A DNA stretch of 49,843 bases from NCBI GenBank assembly GCA_003137095.1, contig PLET01000111.1, positions 16,618 to 66,460 on the forward strand, written 5' to 3'. The stretch is from Gammaproteobacteria bacterium (lineage in GTDB: Bacteria; Pseudomonadota; Gammaproteobacteria; Steroidobacterales; Steroidobacteraceae). Numbering within the stretch: the first letter of the stretch is position 1; each line of letters opens with the position of its first letter. The translations under genes and the position numbers were made by a program. Under the pieces are notes generated by a model, which saw nothing but the letters and a program-made list of their open reading frames with translations, had not been told where the DNA came from and did no database searches. Below, piece after piece: positions 7,405-16,741 of the stretch.

Positions 7405-9498
7405 GGGCCGCAGCTGGAATTTGACCAGCGATCCGGGGGTGCCTTTGCCGCCTTCGATGTGCCACACCGCGTTCTCACCGTAATTGGCATACATGGCGCG
7501 GCCCTTCCAGCCGCCCTTCGGGTCATCGATGCGGCCGTCCATGCCGCGCTGGAAGAAGTTCAGGGGATAGGGCACACGCAGCGTGATCCATTCGCCGGTG
7601 GCAGGCAGCAACACGCGCAGCGAGTCGGAGCCCGTGCCGTTGGCGATCGGCACGTCGTAGCCGAGTCCCAGGGTGTTGTAGCGGTCCACGAAATTGTAAT
7701 AGTGGTGGTCCGTCGCGATCTGATCCGCCGGGCTCACGCCCTTGAATGTCGGTCCGGGCGCCGGATAAAGAGTCCAGCCCTCCGGGCAATGCTGGCCGGA
7801 CACCGCTTCGGGGCCATCCATGATCTTGCACTTGCGCCGGTCGAAGCTTGCCAGGTGTCCGCTGCCAGCGAGCGCGGTCCAAACAAGACCCTTGCTGTCG
7901 ACGTCGATGCCGCGTGGCGTAAAGCCGTTCTTGGCGACCAGGGGATTGTTGAAGGGGGGCTCATAGACCTCGCCGACGCAGGTTTTCGGGTCGATGCGCA
8001 CGATGCGCCCCGGCATGGGCGCGGGCACCGCCGCCCACACGCTGCCGTCGGCATCGTTCGCGGCGACGCTGTACACACCGGCCATCGGAATCGCCACATC
8101 GACGTTGGGGTCCACCTTGCCGTCGCGGTTCACGTCCACGAAGGGTTTGCACCAGCCCTGCGCCGCCGCTTCATCGCCGGTCTCCAGCAGCACCCGTGTC
8201 TTGACCCAGCCGACCACGCCGTCGCGCAGGCCGTTGGCATACAGCGTTTCGTCCTTGTCGTTCGCAAAATTGACGTGATGCGTATCGAAGCAGGTGTTCA
8301 CGAATTTGAAGACCTTGGTCTTCGGATCGTAATACTCGATCTGCCGGAAGCTGCGCACCAGCGGCGCGAGCTTGGCGGAGGGATGGGTCGCGCAAAAGGC
8401 CGGCTGATCGTCCGGTTTGCGGAAGCGCGCGGAGATCCAGACCCGCTCGTGGCTGTCCATGGCCATGTGATTGGGATTGGCCGGGTCCGTCCAGTAGATG
8501 TCGCTGCCCCAATAGGGGGACGGCTGCGGCATCACTTGCGGCTTCGCCGGCGGCGTCGACGGATCCACCACCGGCACCCGGCCTTGGACCACCTGGTTGG
8601 TCTTCGGGTCGAGCGTGATGAACGCATCATTTCCCCAATCCACCGAATAGATGAGTCCGCCCGGATTGCGGGTGGGGCTGCGCTTGTCGCTCGCCAATTC
8701 ATCATGGATGAAGGTCGCCGGACCGCCCCAATCCCACAGCGTCAACACCAGATTGCGCTCGATGCCCTGAGGGCGCGGCGGAGCAGGAGGCACTTCCCCG
8801 GCCTTGATGCGATCGGTCCAGTCGGCGAACATCTTGAGCGCACGATCCCGCCCCAATGCGCTGACCGCGGCACTCATGGCGGCGCCGTCCTGTCCTGTCT
8901 GGACGCGCAGATTCCAGCCCTCGACGGTCGACATGCCGTGATAAACCGACGGCAGCTCGCGCGTCGCCAGGCTGCCGAGCTGGTGGCAGACCTCGCAGTT
9001 GACCTTGATCTGATTGATCCAGTAGTCCTGGCTGAGCATGGCCTGGCCGATGCCGTTGCCGTCGCTGCCGGTGCCGGGGAATTCGCTCTTGGCAGGCACC
9101 TCCAGCAGCGAAAACCAGTAATGCGCAGGGTAATACTGGGCCGCTGCCTGAGGGGTCGGCGCCAGCACGGCGGTCAGATTCAATTTCGTGCCGGGCTTCG
9201 CGGTCACCGCCGGCGAATCGACCAAGCCGTAGCCGCGCACCCAGACCTTATAACCGGCCTTCGGCAGGTCGGGAATGACGTAGCGTCCCTGGTCGTCGGT
9301 CACCACGATCTTGCGATACTTCGTCGGCAGGTCGGTGGTTTCAGCGATCACCCACACACCGGCCTCCGGACCCTTGGTGCTCGACACCACGCCGCCGACG
9401 TCGGGCGCGCCGACCGAGACCGCAGCGCCGCCGGCCGCAAATGCGGCGGCCGCCGGCAACACGGCGATCAGAACCCAGGAAAATCGCTTGTTCAACAT
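7387..9498 (-). CDS. Exported carboxypeptidase-regulatory-like / lyase-propeller protein with one c-type haem motif
   Basis: A 703-residue protein with a signal peptide (about 1-22, WVLIAVLPAAAAFA). Next comes a carboxypeptidase-regulatory-like beta-sandwich (about 30-110: GVVSSTKGPEAGVWVIAE, DDQGRYVIPDLPKAGYKVWVRG) and a single CEVCH haem c-attachment motif near residue 170. A long C-terminal half resembles virginiamycin-B-lyase/SMP-30-type propellers (VYSVAANDADGSVWAAVP, GIDVDSKGLVWTALAGSG). DVNRDGKVDPNVD looks like a calcium loop. The likely location is the periplasm. Substrate and reaction are unknown; a role in quinoprotein-like oxidation is only a guess. ATG at 9498 follows GGGGGAG. It stands alone, divergent from the aminopeptidase gene. 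Confidence 0.7.
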   Translation of the reverse strand: MLNKRFSWVLIAVLPAAAAFAAGGAAVSVGAPDVGGVVSSTKGPEAGVWVIAETTDLPTKYRKIVVTDDQGRYVIPDLPKAGYKVWVRGYGLVDSPAVTAKPGTKLNLTAVLAPTPQAAAQYYPAHYWFSLLEVPAKSEFPGTGSDGNGIGQAMLSQDYWINQIKVNCEVCHQLGSLATRELPSVYHGMSTVEGWNLRVQTGQDGAAMSAAVSALGRDRALKMFADWTDRIKAGEVPPAPPRPQGIERNLVLTLWDWGGPATFIHDELASDKRSPTRNPGGLIYSVDWGNDAFITLDPKTNQVVQGRVPVVDPSTPPAKPQVMPQPSPYWGSDIYWTDPANPNHMAMDSHERVWISARFRKPDDQPAFCATHPSAKLAPLVRSFRQIEYYDPKTKVFKFVNTCFDTHHVNFANDKDETLYANGLRDGVVGWVKTRVLLETGDEAAAQGWCKPFVDVNRDGKVDPNVDVAIPMAGVYSVAANDADGSVWAAVPAPMPGRIVRIDPKTCVGEVYEPPFNNPLVAKNGFTPRGIDVDSKGLVWTALAGSGHLASFDRRKCKIMDGPEAVSGQHCPEGWTLYPAPGPTFKGVSPADQIATDHHYYNFVDRYNTLGLGYDVPIANGTGSDSLRVLLPATGEWITLRVPYPLNFFQRGMDGRIDDPKGGWKGRAMYANYGENAVWHIEGGKGTPGSLVKFQLRPNPLAN

Positions 9499-9629
9499 CA
9501 CCGGCTCCCCCATCTTGATTGATTGTCCGCTCAACATACCGCCAGGCTGCAAAAAGTGGAAGCAGCGGCGCTAGAATCCCAAGCATTGCGCCGCCCGCCG
9601 GAGCGCGCCACCGCATCGAGGACCCTGCC

Positions 9630-11012
9630 ATGAACGTCGACGGGAAGGCCGCCATTCCACTGTGGCTCTTGTATGAGGAGGATGTCGGGCCATGGTGCGC
9701 GGGGCAGGCGGCGGCGGCGAATCGCTGGATCGCCGAGCAGGGCTTCACCGGCGAGCGGCAGCGGGTGGTGCTGGTGCCCGATGAGCAGGGTCGCCTCGCG
9801 GCCGCCGTCTGCGGGCTGGGACGTCGTCAAGGCGCGCTAACCCTGTGGCAGGCGGCGGCCATTGCCGCGAACCTGCCGCCGCGCCGTTTCAGGACGGCGC
9901 AGGCGCTCACCGGTGCCGAGGCCTCGCAGCTGTGTCTGGGCTTTGCCCACGCCGGCTACCGCTTCAATCGTTACCGGCGCAACCAACCGGAATCCGCCGC
10001 GAGCCTCGAGCCGCCGTCCAACGCGGATCTGGATTATGTCGCTATCGCCGCGGAGTCGATGGCGATGGCCCGGGATTGGATCAACACGCCGGCCGCCGAC
10101 TTCGGTCCGGCCGAGCTTGCCGCGGCGGTGCGCCGGGTGGCGGAGCTGCACGGGGCGGCGTTTCGAGAATGGGTGGGAGATGAGCTGCTTGCGGGAAATT
10201 TCCCCGCGATCCATGCGGTGGGACGCGCCAGTTCGGCAGCCCCCCGATTGGCGGAAATCCGTTGGACGCCGAAGCAGGCGGCCGCACCGCAGGTGGTTCT
10301 GGTCGGTAAGGGCGTGTGCTTCGACAGCGGGGGTCTCGACATCAAGACCGGCGCCGGCATGGCGCTGATGAAAAAGGACATGGGCGGCGCGGCGGTGGCA
10401 CTGGCGCTGGCGCACATGCTCATGACGGCCGGGCTGCGTGCCAATCTGCGGTTGCTGATTCCGGCGGTCGAGAATTCGATCTCCGGCAACGCCTACCGGC
10501 CGGGCGACGTGCTGTCAACTCGCAAGGGCCTGAGCGTCGAGGTGGGCAACACCGACGCGGAGGGGCGGCTGGTGCTGTGCGACGCCCTCGCCGCGGCCGA
10601 CGCGGAACGGCCGGACTTGATCATCGACTTTGCCACGCTCACGGGCGCGGCGCGCGTGGCGCTGGGCCCCGAATTGCCGGCGCTGTTCGGCACCGACCAG
10701 CGGATCGTCGCCGACCTCGCAGCCTGCAGCGCCGCGGAGCACGACGAGCTGTGGCCCATGCCCCTCTGGTCACCCTATGCGGATGAACTCGGCAGCAAAA
10801 TCGCCGATATCAACAATGTGTCCGGTTCGCCCCATGCCGGCGCGATCTTTGGCGCGCTGTTCCTGCAGCGCTTCGTAACCGACGCGCCGTGGCTGCATAT
10901 CGATCTGTTCGCCTGGAACCCCAAGGAGCGACCCGGCCGGGGTGTGGGTGCCGAACCGCAGGCGTTGCGTGCCGTCCACCGATTTCTGGTGCAGCGCTAC
11001 GGGGTGGCCTGA
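9630..11012 (+). CDS. M17 (leucyl) aminopeptidase family protein
   Basis: A 460-residue cytosolic metallo-aminopeptidase. The catalytic domain carries VGKGVCFDSGGLDIK, MKKDMGGAAVALALAH, the signature NTDAEGRLVLCDAL and the FATLTGAARVALG segment, giving the two-metal site residues (Lys, Asp, Asp, Glu) of family M17. The N-terminal domain is short compared with E. coli PepA and closer in size to PepB-type enzymes. ATG at 9630 is preceded by GAGGA (9618-9622); upstream codons in frame lack a ribosome site. It probably trims N-terminal residues during peptide turnover. Confidence 0.9.
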   Translation: MNVDGKAAIPLWLLYEEDVGPWCAGQAAAANRWIAEQGFTGERQRVVLVPDEQGRLAAAVCGLGRRQGALTLWQAAAIAANLPPRRFRTAQALTGAEASQLCLGFAHAGYRFNRYRRNQPESAASLEPPSNADLDYVAIAAESMAMARDWINTPAADFGPAELAAAVRRVAELHGAAFREWVGDELLAGNFPAIHAVGRASSAAPRLAEIRWTPKQAAAPQVVLVGKGVCFDSGGLDIKTGAGMALMKKDMGGAAVALALAHMLMTAGLRANLRLLIPAVENSISGNAYRPGDVLSTRKGLSVEVGNTDAEGRLVLCDALAAADAERPDLIIDFATLTGAARVALGPELPALFGTDQRIVADLAACSAAEHDELWPMPLWSPYADELGSKIADINNVSGSPHAGAIFGALFLQRFVTDAPWLHIDLFAWNPKERPGRGVGAEPQALRAVHRFLVQRYGVA

Positions 11013-11015
11013 CCA

Positions 11016-11062
11016 CAGCTTGCATGCGGCGCCCGGGGGCCGCAAGCTGCGGGCCCATTTTT
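11016..11062 (+). terminator. Candidate Rho-independent terminator after the aminopeptidase gene
   Basis: CAGCTTGC (11016-11023) pairs perfectly with GCAAGCTG (11042-11049); the GC-rich loop can fold further (GGC/GCC). A T5 run follows at 11058-11062 after an 8-nt gap, so it is not a textbook terminator. It lies directly after the stop and before ilvD, consistent with separating the two transcripts. Confidence 0.45.
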
Positions 11063-11087
11063 GAGCAAACGCCGGATCGAGGACCCC

Positions 11088-12773
11088 ATGGCCAAGAAAT
11101 CCCCTGCCGATTCGCGCAAGTATTCACGGCTGGTGGTCGACGGCGTGAAACAGACGCCCAGTCGGGCGATGCTCCGGGCGGTGGGCTTTACCGACGCCGA
11201 TTTCGACAGGCCGCAGGTGGGTATCGCCTCGACCTGGAGCAATCTCACGCCCTGCAACATGCACATCGACGGGCTTGCCCGCTTGGCCGCGGGCGGCGTC
11301 GAATCGCGGGCGGCCAAGGCGATCACCTTCAACACCATCACGGTGTCGGACGGCATATCGATGGGCACGCCCGGCATGCGCTATTCGCTGGTGTCGCGCG
11401 AAGTCATCGCCGATTCGATTGAAACCGTGGTCGGTGCACAGGGCTTCGACGGACTGGTGGCGATCGGCGGCTGCGACAAGAACATGCCCGGCTGCCTGAT
11501 CGCCATCGCGCGGCTGGACCGGCCGGCGGTCTTCGTCTACGGCGGCACGATACTTCCGGGCGCCGATCGGCGCGACATCGTTTCGGTGTTCGAGGCGGTG
11601 GGCGGATACTCGCAGGGCACCGTCTCCGAGCAACAACTCAAGTTCATCGAGCGCACGGCGATTCCAGGGCCGGGATCCTGTGCCGGCATGTATACCGCCA
11701 ATACCATGGCCTCGGCCATCGAGGCGATGGGCATGAGCCTGCCCAACAGCTCGGCGCAAGATGCCGTATCGGCGCAGAAGCGCGATGACTGCGCTCGGGC
11801 CGGGGCCGCGGTGGTCGAACTGGTCGAATCGGGCCTGCGGCCGCGGCAGATCATGACGCGCAAGGCATTCGAGAACGCGATCACGGTGGTCATCGCGCTC
11901 GGCGGCTCCACCAATGCGGTGTTGCACCTGCTCGCGATCGCCTCCGCGGCCCGCGTCAAACTCAGCCTGGACGACTTCACCCGGATCGGCAGGCGGGTTC
12001 CGGTGCTCGCGGATCTGCGGCCGAGCGGCCGCTATTCCATGTCCGAATTGGTCGCCATCGGCGGCATCCAGCCGCTCATGAAAACCCTGCTGGATGCCGG
12101 TCTGCTGCACGGCGATTGTCTTACCGTCACCGGCCGGACGCTCGCGCAAAATCTGCACGCGGTGGGCTCCTACCCGGCGCAGCAACCGATCGTGCGGCCT
12201 CTGGCAGACCCGATCAAAAAGGACAGCCACCTGGTGGTGCTGTACGGCAATTTGGCACCGGAGGGCGCGGTCGCCAAGATCACGGGCAAGGAGGGCCTCG
12301 GCTTCAGCGGACGCGCGCGGGTGTTCGACTCCGAGGAGGCGGCGCTGCAGGGCATCCTGGGCGGCAAGGTACGTGCCGGCGATGTCGTGGTGATCCGCTA
12401 TGAAGGGCCCAAGGGCGGCCCCGGCATGCGGGAAATGCTGAGTCCGACCGGTGCCCTCATGGGCAAGGGTCTCGGCGCGGAAGTTGCCCTCATCACCGAT
12501 GGCCGGTTTTCCGGCGGCAGCCACGGCTTCGTGGTCGGCCATTTGTCGCCGGAAGCCGCAGTTGGCGGCCCGATCGCCCTGATCAAGACCGGGGATTTGA
12601 TCTCGATCGACGCGGGCCGGCGGGAAATAACGCTGCATGTGAGCACGAGCGAACTCGCGCGCCGCCGCAAGGCCTGGGCGCCTCCCAAACCTTACGCCCG
12701 CCGCGGTGTGTTGGCAAAGTACGCCAAAAGCGTCACCAGCGCTTCATTCGGCGCCGTCACGGATGCGGAATGA
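11088..12773 (+). CDS. ilvD: Dihydroxy-acid dehydratase
   Basis: A 561-residue Fe-S dehydratase of the IlvD/Edd family, acting after IlvC in Val/Leu/Ile synthesis. Cluster cysteines are in [19 protein letters not shown] and [27 protein letters not shown] and [20 protein letters not shown] are conserved C-terminal segments. ATG at 11088 follows GAGGA. It is separate from the ilvC-leuCDB operon and lies on the opposite strand. Confidence 0.96.
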   Translation: MAKKSPADSRKYSRLVVDGVKQTPSRAMLRAVGFTDADFDRPQVGIASTWSNLTPCNMHIDGLARLAAGGVESRAAKAITFNTITVSDGISMGTPGMRYSLVSREVIADSIETVVGAQGFDGLVAIGGCDKNMPGCLIAIARLDRPAVFVYGGTILPGADRRDIVSVFEAVGGYSQGTVSEQQLKFIERTAIPGPGSCAGMYTANTMASAIEAMGMSLPNSSAQDAVSAQKRDDCARAGAAVVELVESGLRPRQIMTRKAFENAITVVIALGGSTNAVLHLLAIASAARVKLSLDDFTRIGRRVPVLADLRPSGRYSMSELVAIGGIQPLMKTLLDAGLLHGDCLTVTGRTLAQNLHAVGSYPAQQPIVRPLADPIKKDSHLVVLYGNLAPEGAVAKITGKEGLGFSGRARVFDSEEAALQGILGGKVRAGDVVVIRYEGPKGGPGMREMLSPTGALMGKGLGAEVALITDGRFSGGSHGFVVGHLSPEAAVGGPIALIKTGDLISIDAGRREITLHVSTSELARRRKAWAPPKPYARRGVLAKYAKSVTSASFGAVTDAE

Positions 12774-12956
12774 CGCCCCCACGGCGAAACATCGCGCGCA
12801 CCACGCGTCGTCATCGACAGCGCCTCGATTTGTTGCACTCCGGCGCGCGATTTGCAGCCCCTGCTGCAGGGTCGCCGCGTGGTTTGAGAGCGCCAAGTCG
12901 CGCTTGCAGTGCGGGGCGCATATGTGTCAGTCTCTTTACCTCACGAAGGGAAAACC

Positions 12957-13004
12957 ATGGGATGCCGCGAATACTTGAAGGGCGTGTGCATGGCGCAAAT
13001 TTAG
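12957..13004 (+). CDS. Possible 15-residue micro-ORF upstream of tonB
   Basis: ATG at 12957 has AAGGG 6 nt upstream and opens a frame encoding MGCREYLKGVCMAQI, ending 36 bp before tonB. The ribosome site is better than that of tonB itself. It may be a small leader for the TonB cluster or chance. Nothing else gene-like is visible in 12774-13040. Confidence 0.22.
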   Translation: MGCREYLKGVCMAQI

Positions 13005-13040
13005 AGAGCTAATGAGGGGTAAGTAAGCTTAAGCGGACTT

Positions 13041-13676
13041 ATGTACAACTACCAACCACCATCGATGTTTTCGGGCAAGAGAGGCGCGATCTTCCTGCTC
13101 GTGATCTTGTTGCACATTGTCGTGGGCTACGCTTTTTATTCGGGCCTGGCGCGCAAGATTCAGCAGACCATCATCCCGCCCGTCGAAATCGCACAGATCG
13201 ACAAGCCGAAGGAAAACGACAAGCCGCCGCCGCCCCCGCCGAAGCTCGAAGAGATCAAGCCCTACGTTCCACCGCCGGAGTTCGTCGATATTCAGGCACC
13301 GGCCGTCGAGACGACCGCGATCACCCAGGTGACGCAGAGCAACGTCCCGGCACCGGTCGCCGCACCGCCGCCGGCGCCGGTCAAGCGCACCCCGCCGCGG
13401 ATGGACCCCCGGCATCCGACCGATGTGGATGATTATTATCCGGACGCCTCGAAACGTGCCAACGAAGAGGGCAAGTGCATCGCGGCGGTGAAGATCGGCG
13501 TCGACGGCAAGGTAGTCGATCCGCAGATACAGCAAAGCACGGGCTTCCCGCGATTGGATGAGGCCTGCCTGAAGGTGGCGCGCATCTTCCGTTTCCTTCC
13601 CGCGACGGTGGACGGCAAGCCGGTCGAGGTGAGCACCGCCATGCCGATCGTCTTCAAGATTAAGAATGAGCGCTGA
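13041..13676 (+). CDS. tonB: Energy transducer TonB
   Basis: A 211-residue inner-membrane protein spanning the periplasm. One N-terminal membrane helix (about 14-36, IFLLVILLHIVVGYAF) includes a His. A Pro-rich linker follows (KPPPPPPKLEE, YVPPPEF, PPPAPVKRTPP), then a TonB C-terminal domain (about 130-211: CIAAVKIGVDGKVVDPQI, FPRLDEACLKVARIFRFLPA). It passes proton-motive force from ExbB-ExbD to outer-membrane TonB-dependent receptors. First gene of tonB-exbB-exbD-exbD, followed by a TPR gene. No receptor gene is in the window. Confidence 0.92.
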   Translation: MYNYQPPSMFSGKRGAIFLLVILLHIVVGYAFYSGLARKIQQTIIPPVEIAQIDKPKENDKPPPPPPKLEEIKPYVPPPEFVDIQAPAVETTAITQVTQSNVPAPVAAPPPAPVKRTPPRMDPRHPTDVDDYYPDASKRANEEGKCIAAVKIGVDGKVVDPQIQQSTGFPRLDEACLKVARIFRFLPATVDGKPVEVSTAMPIVFKIKNER

Positions 13677-13740
13677 ATATCTCAGTATGATTTTGACTGG
13701 TTGCATCAAATAAATCGGCCTACGTAGAGGGAATCGGTAC

Positions 13741-14484
13741 ATGTCAGAGACAGTTGTTGAAAACCCATATGGTCTTGGTGCGCTCATTGCGCAGGGCGAC
13801 TTGGTCGCCAGAACGACCCTGGTCATTTTGCTGGTCATGTCCTTGTTGACGTGGTTCATCATGATCACCAAGTTCTTTGATCAGCGACGGCTGCGCATTC
13901 AGTCCTCGGAGGCTGAGAAGGAATTCTGGACTTCCGGCAGCCTGACCGACGCGCTCGGCAAATTGAAGGGGCAGGGCAATCCGTTCCGCGCATTGGCGGA
14001 AACCGGCAAGCAGGCCTACGAGCACCACGAGTCGAACAAGACCCGTCTGGCCGGCGCCATCGACACCAGTGAATGGATCACGCAGGCGCTGCAGCGCACG
14101 GCCGACACCATCATCGGTCGCATGCAATCCGGCCTGCCGGTGCTCGCATCGGTGGGATCGACCGCGCCGTTCGTCGGCCTGTTCGGCACGGTGTGGGGCA
14201 TCTATCACGCGCTGATCGCGATCAGCTTGGCCGGTCAAGCGTCCATCGACAAGGTCGCCGGACCCGTCGGCGAGGCGTTGATCATGACCGCCATCGGATT
14301 GGCGGTCGCGGTGCCGGCGGTGCTCGGATACAACGTGCTACTGCGGCGCAACAAGGTGGTGCAGGAGCGCGTCAGCCATTTCACCCACGAGCTGCATGCC
14401 TATTTGATCTCGGGCGCCAAGATGGGCCTCGGCATGGACAAGGCATCGATTCCCGTCGGCAGGCCGGCACCCGCGGCTCGCTAG
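13741..14484 (+). CDS. exbB: ExbB / TolQ / MotA family proton channel subunit
   Basis: A 247-residue protein with three predicted membrane helices (about 22-42 TLVILLVMSLLTWFIMI, about 137-160, and about 178-200 EALIMTAIGLAVAVPAVLGYN). The signature region VLASVGSTAPFVGLFGTVWGIYHAL is characteristic of ExbB/TolQ. With ExbD it forms the proton-driven motor for TonB. It sits 64 bp after tonB and 9 bp before the first exbD, so it belongs to the same operon. Confidence 0.95.
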   Translation: MSETVVENPYGLGALIAQGDLVARTTLVILLVMSLLTWFIMITKFFDQRRLRIQSSEAEKEFWTSGSLTDALGKLKGQGNPFRALAETGKQAYEHHESNKTRLAGAIDTSEWITQALQRTADTIIGRMQSGLPVLASVGSTAPFVGLFGTVWGIYHALIAISLAGQASIDKVAGPVGEALIMTAIGLAVAVPAVLGYNVLLRRNKVVQERVSHFTHELHAYLISGAKMGLGMDKASIPVGRPAPAAR

Positions 14485-14493
14485 GCCAGACCC

Positions 14494-14928
14494 ATGGCGC
14501 TGAACGTAGGCGGAAAAAGCGAAGGCGAAGTGATGTCGGACATCAACGTCACGCCCTTGGTGGACGTGATGTTGGTGCTGCTGATCATTTTCATCATCAC
14601 CATTCCGGTGATCGTGCAGCAGGTGCATCTGACGCTGCCCAAGGCCACCAATTTGCCCACGCAGACCAAGCCGGAGAACATCACGGTGGCGGTCGACAAG
14701 GAGGGCAACATCTATTGGAATACGCGACTACTGGCGAGCAACGATGAGCTCAAGGTGCAGCTGCGCGGCATCGCGCGTGAAAGCCCCCAGCCCGAGGTGC
14801 ACATTCGCGGCGACGCCGACGCTCGTTATATGTTCGTAGGCCGCGTGCTGGTGGCTGCCCAGCAGATCGGCATCCGCAAGGTGGCGTTTTTGACCGAGCC
14901 TGATCACTTGGGCGCGGCGACGCGCTAG
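14494..14928 (+). CDS. exbD: Biopolymer transporter ExbD (first copy)
   Basis: A 144-residue protein with a short cytoplasmic N-terminus, the DINVTPLVDVMLVLLIIFIIT membrane helix (about 18-38) carrying the proton-relay Asp in LVDVM, and a periplasmic domain. It provides the proton-conducting Asp of the ExbB-ExbD complex. A second, distinct ExbD follows 10 bp downstream. Confidence 0.94.
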   Translation: MALNVGGKSEGEVMSDINVTPLVDVMLVLLIIFIITIPVIVQQVHLTLPKATNLPTQTKPENITVAVDKEGNIYWNTRLLASNDELKVQLRGIARESPQPEVHIRGDADARYMFVGRVLVAAQQIGIRKVAFLTEPDHLGAATR

Positions 14929-14938
14929 GAGTATTTCG

Positions 14939-15358
14939 ATGGCCATGAATGTGGGCGGTTCGGGCGAGGGTGAGTCATATTCGGATATCAATATGACCCC
15001 GCTGATCGACATCATGCTGGTATTGCTCATCATATTCATCATCACCATTCCGGTAATGACGCACGCGGTGAAGATCGACAATCCGTTGCCCCCGCCGCCG
15101 AATTTCGTGCCCCCGCCGCCGCCTGAGGTCGTCAACCTGTCGATCGATTTCGACGGCACGCTGCTGTGGAACGCGACCCCGGTGGATCGCAAGACCATGC
15201 AGGGCTATATTGCGCAGGAGGCTGCCAAGACCCCGCAGCCGGAAGTTCACATCACGGTGGATAAATTCGCGAAATACGAAAAAGTGGCGCAAACACTGGC
15301 GGATTTGCAGAGCAGAGGCCTCAAGAAGATCGGATTCGTCAACAACGACTTGTTCTAG
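14939..15358 (+). CDS. Biopolymer transporter ExbD (second copy)
   Basis: A 139-residue ExbD paralogue. The membrane helix has the same pattern with Asp in LIDIM, but the periplasmic part differs and contains a proline cluster (NPLPPPPNFVPPPPPEV) absent from the first copy. Two adjacent ExbDs are known in Xanthomonas-type TonB clusters, where the second is not always required for iron uptake (recalled). It may form a specialised ExbB-ExbD complex. Confidence 0.92.
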   Translation: MAMNVGGSGEGESYSDINMTPLIDIMLVLLIIFIITIPVMTHAVKIDNPLPPPPNFVPPPPPEVVNLSIDFDGTLLWNATPVDRKTMQGYIAQEAAKTPQPEVHITVDKFAKYEKVAQTLADLQSRGLKKIGFVNNDLF

Positions 15359-15485
15359 GGCCCTACTTGCGGTGACATGGCGCGGTGCGTCGGCCCTGCA
15401 GGCCGGGGTTCACGCGCCGTTTACTTGTGTGATGTTGCGGGTGCCGGGCAACTCTTTAATTACCCGAACGTAGTGAGGTTTGATA

Positions 15486-16733
15486 ATGACTCAATTCAGG
15501 CTCTGTGCTTCCAAAGCAGCGCTGTGCATGATGCTCGGCGCGATCTGCCTTGCCGTGATTCCCGGAGGCGCCGTGGCGGCCGATAAGCAGCAGATCAGCC
15601 GCGTCATCGCCAAGGAAATGATGGCCGCCCAAAAGGCCTTGCAGGCGAGTCAGTGGCAGGATGCGATCAAGAGTCTCGATGAAGCCGAAACCAAGTCGGG
15701 TCTGACGCCGTTCGATCACAAGACCATCCTCGACTTCAAGGGGTTCGCCTACGCAAAACTCGGCAACATGAAGGCCGCACAGCAGGCGTACGACGCGGCA
15801 CTGGCCACGGGTCAGTATGCGCCCGAGGATGCCGCCAAACTCACCCGCATGCTGTTTCGGCTGAGCGCCGGCTCGCAGATGTACCCGAAAGCCCTGGAAT
15901 ACGGCAAGCAGGTGGCCGACAGCGGAATTGCCAGCGTCGATGATCTGTCCATCATGGCGCAGATCTATTTCATTCAAAAGGATTGCAAAGACACGGCCAT
16001 CTGGGTGGACAAGGCGGTTGCAGCGGCGCACAAGAGCGGCGAGACACCGAAGGAGAATCTCTACCAGTTCAAGCTGCAGTGCGCCTTCGACAACAATGAC
16101 ACGCCAGCCACCATCGCCAATCTCGAGGACCTGATCCGCCTGACCGGCAAGACGGATTATTGGAACAAGCTGCTGCGCTTCCAGCGGCAGGATGAGAAGG
16201 AAGATCGCAACCTGCTCATGATCTATCGCGTCATGTACAACACGCAGGCGATGAATGCGGGCAGCGACTACATGGAAATGGCCCAGTTGCTGGGAGATGC
16301 CGCTCTGCCGGGCGAGGCGCAAACCGTGCTCGAGAAGGCCCTGGCATCCGGTTTGCTCACCACCAGCGAGCAGAAGGACCGTGCCACGCGATTGCTGAAC
16401 GCGACCAAGCAGCGAGCCGACGCTGATCGCAAGGGCCTGCCGCAGCTGCAGACTGAGGCCGGCAAGAATGCCGCCGGCGAGCTCGATGTCAAACTCGGTG
16501 AGGTGTATTACGGATTCGGCGATTACCAGAATGCCGTGACCGCAATCAATGCCGGCTTGCAGAAGGGATCGGTCAAGCATCTGGACGAAGCCTACGTGTA
16601 CCTCGGCCTCTCGGAGCAGGCTCTGAAAGACACCGCGGACTCGCGCAAGGCCTTCGCCAGCCTGAAAACGGTGCCCAACATCAGCCAGCGGGTGCTCAAG
16701 CTGTGGACGCTGTATGCAGAAAAGGAAGGATGA
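15486..16733 (+). CDS. Exported TPR-repeat protein linked to the TonB cluster
   Basis: A 415-residue protein with an N-terminal signal peptide (LCMMLGAICLAVIPGGAVAA, cleaved near residue 30). Helical repeats of TPR type follow (ALQASQWQDAIKSLDEAE, GFAYAKLGNMKAAQQAYDAAL, YYGFGDYQNAVTAINAGLQ, YVYLGLSEQALKDTADSRKAF). It is predicted periplasmic. ATG at 15486 has GAGG just upstream; an in-frame TTG at 15480 is less likely. Its position after tonB-exbBDD suggests a periplasmic partner of the TonB machine, but its molecular role is unknown. Confidence 0.8.
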   Translation: MTQFRLCASKAALCMMLGAICLAVIPGGAVAADKQQISRVIAKEMMAAQKALQASQWQDAIKSLDEAETKSGLTPFDHKTILDFKGFAYAKLGNMKAAQQAYDAALATGQYAPEDAAKLTRMLFRLSAGSQMYPKALEYGKQVADSGIASVDDLSIMAQIYFIQKDCKDTAIWVDKAVAAAHKSGETPKENLYQFKLQCAFDNNDTPATIANLEDLIRLTGKTDYWNKLLRFQRQDEKEDRNLLMIYRVMYNTQAMNAGSDYMEMAQLLGDAALPGEAQTVLEKALASGLLTTSEQKDRATRLLNATKQRADADRKGLPQLQTEAGKNAAGELDVKLGEVYYGFGDYQNAVTAINAGLQKGSVKHLDEAYVYLGLSEQALKDTADSRKAFASLKTVPNISQRVLKLWTLYAEKEG

Positions 16734-16741
16734 GGAACGCC

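Noticed and set aside
7459..9522. A 687-codon open frame on the plus strand opposite the exported haem-motif protein
   Set aside because: It is a high-GC antisense shadow. It shows no recognisable domain and is rich in Arg, His and Gly, while the minus-strand protein has a signal peptide, a haem motif and domains.
11124..12638. A 504-codon open frame antisense to ilvD
   Set aside because: ilvD is unmistakable on the plus strand; the antisense frame has shadow-type composition.
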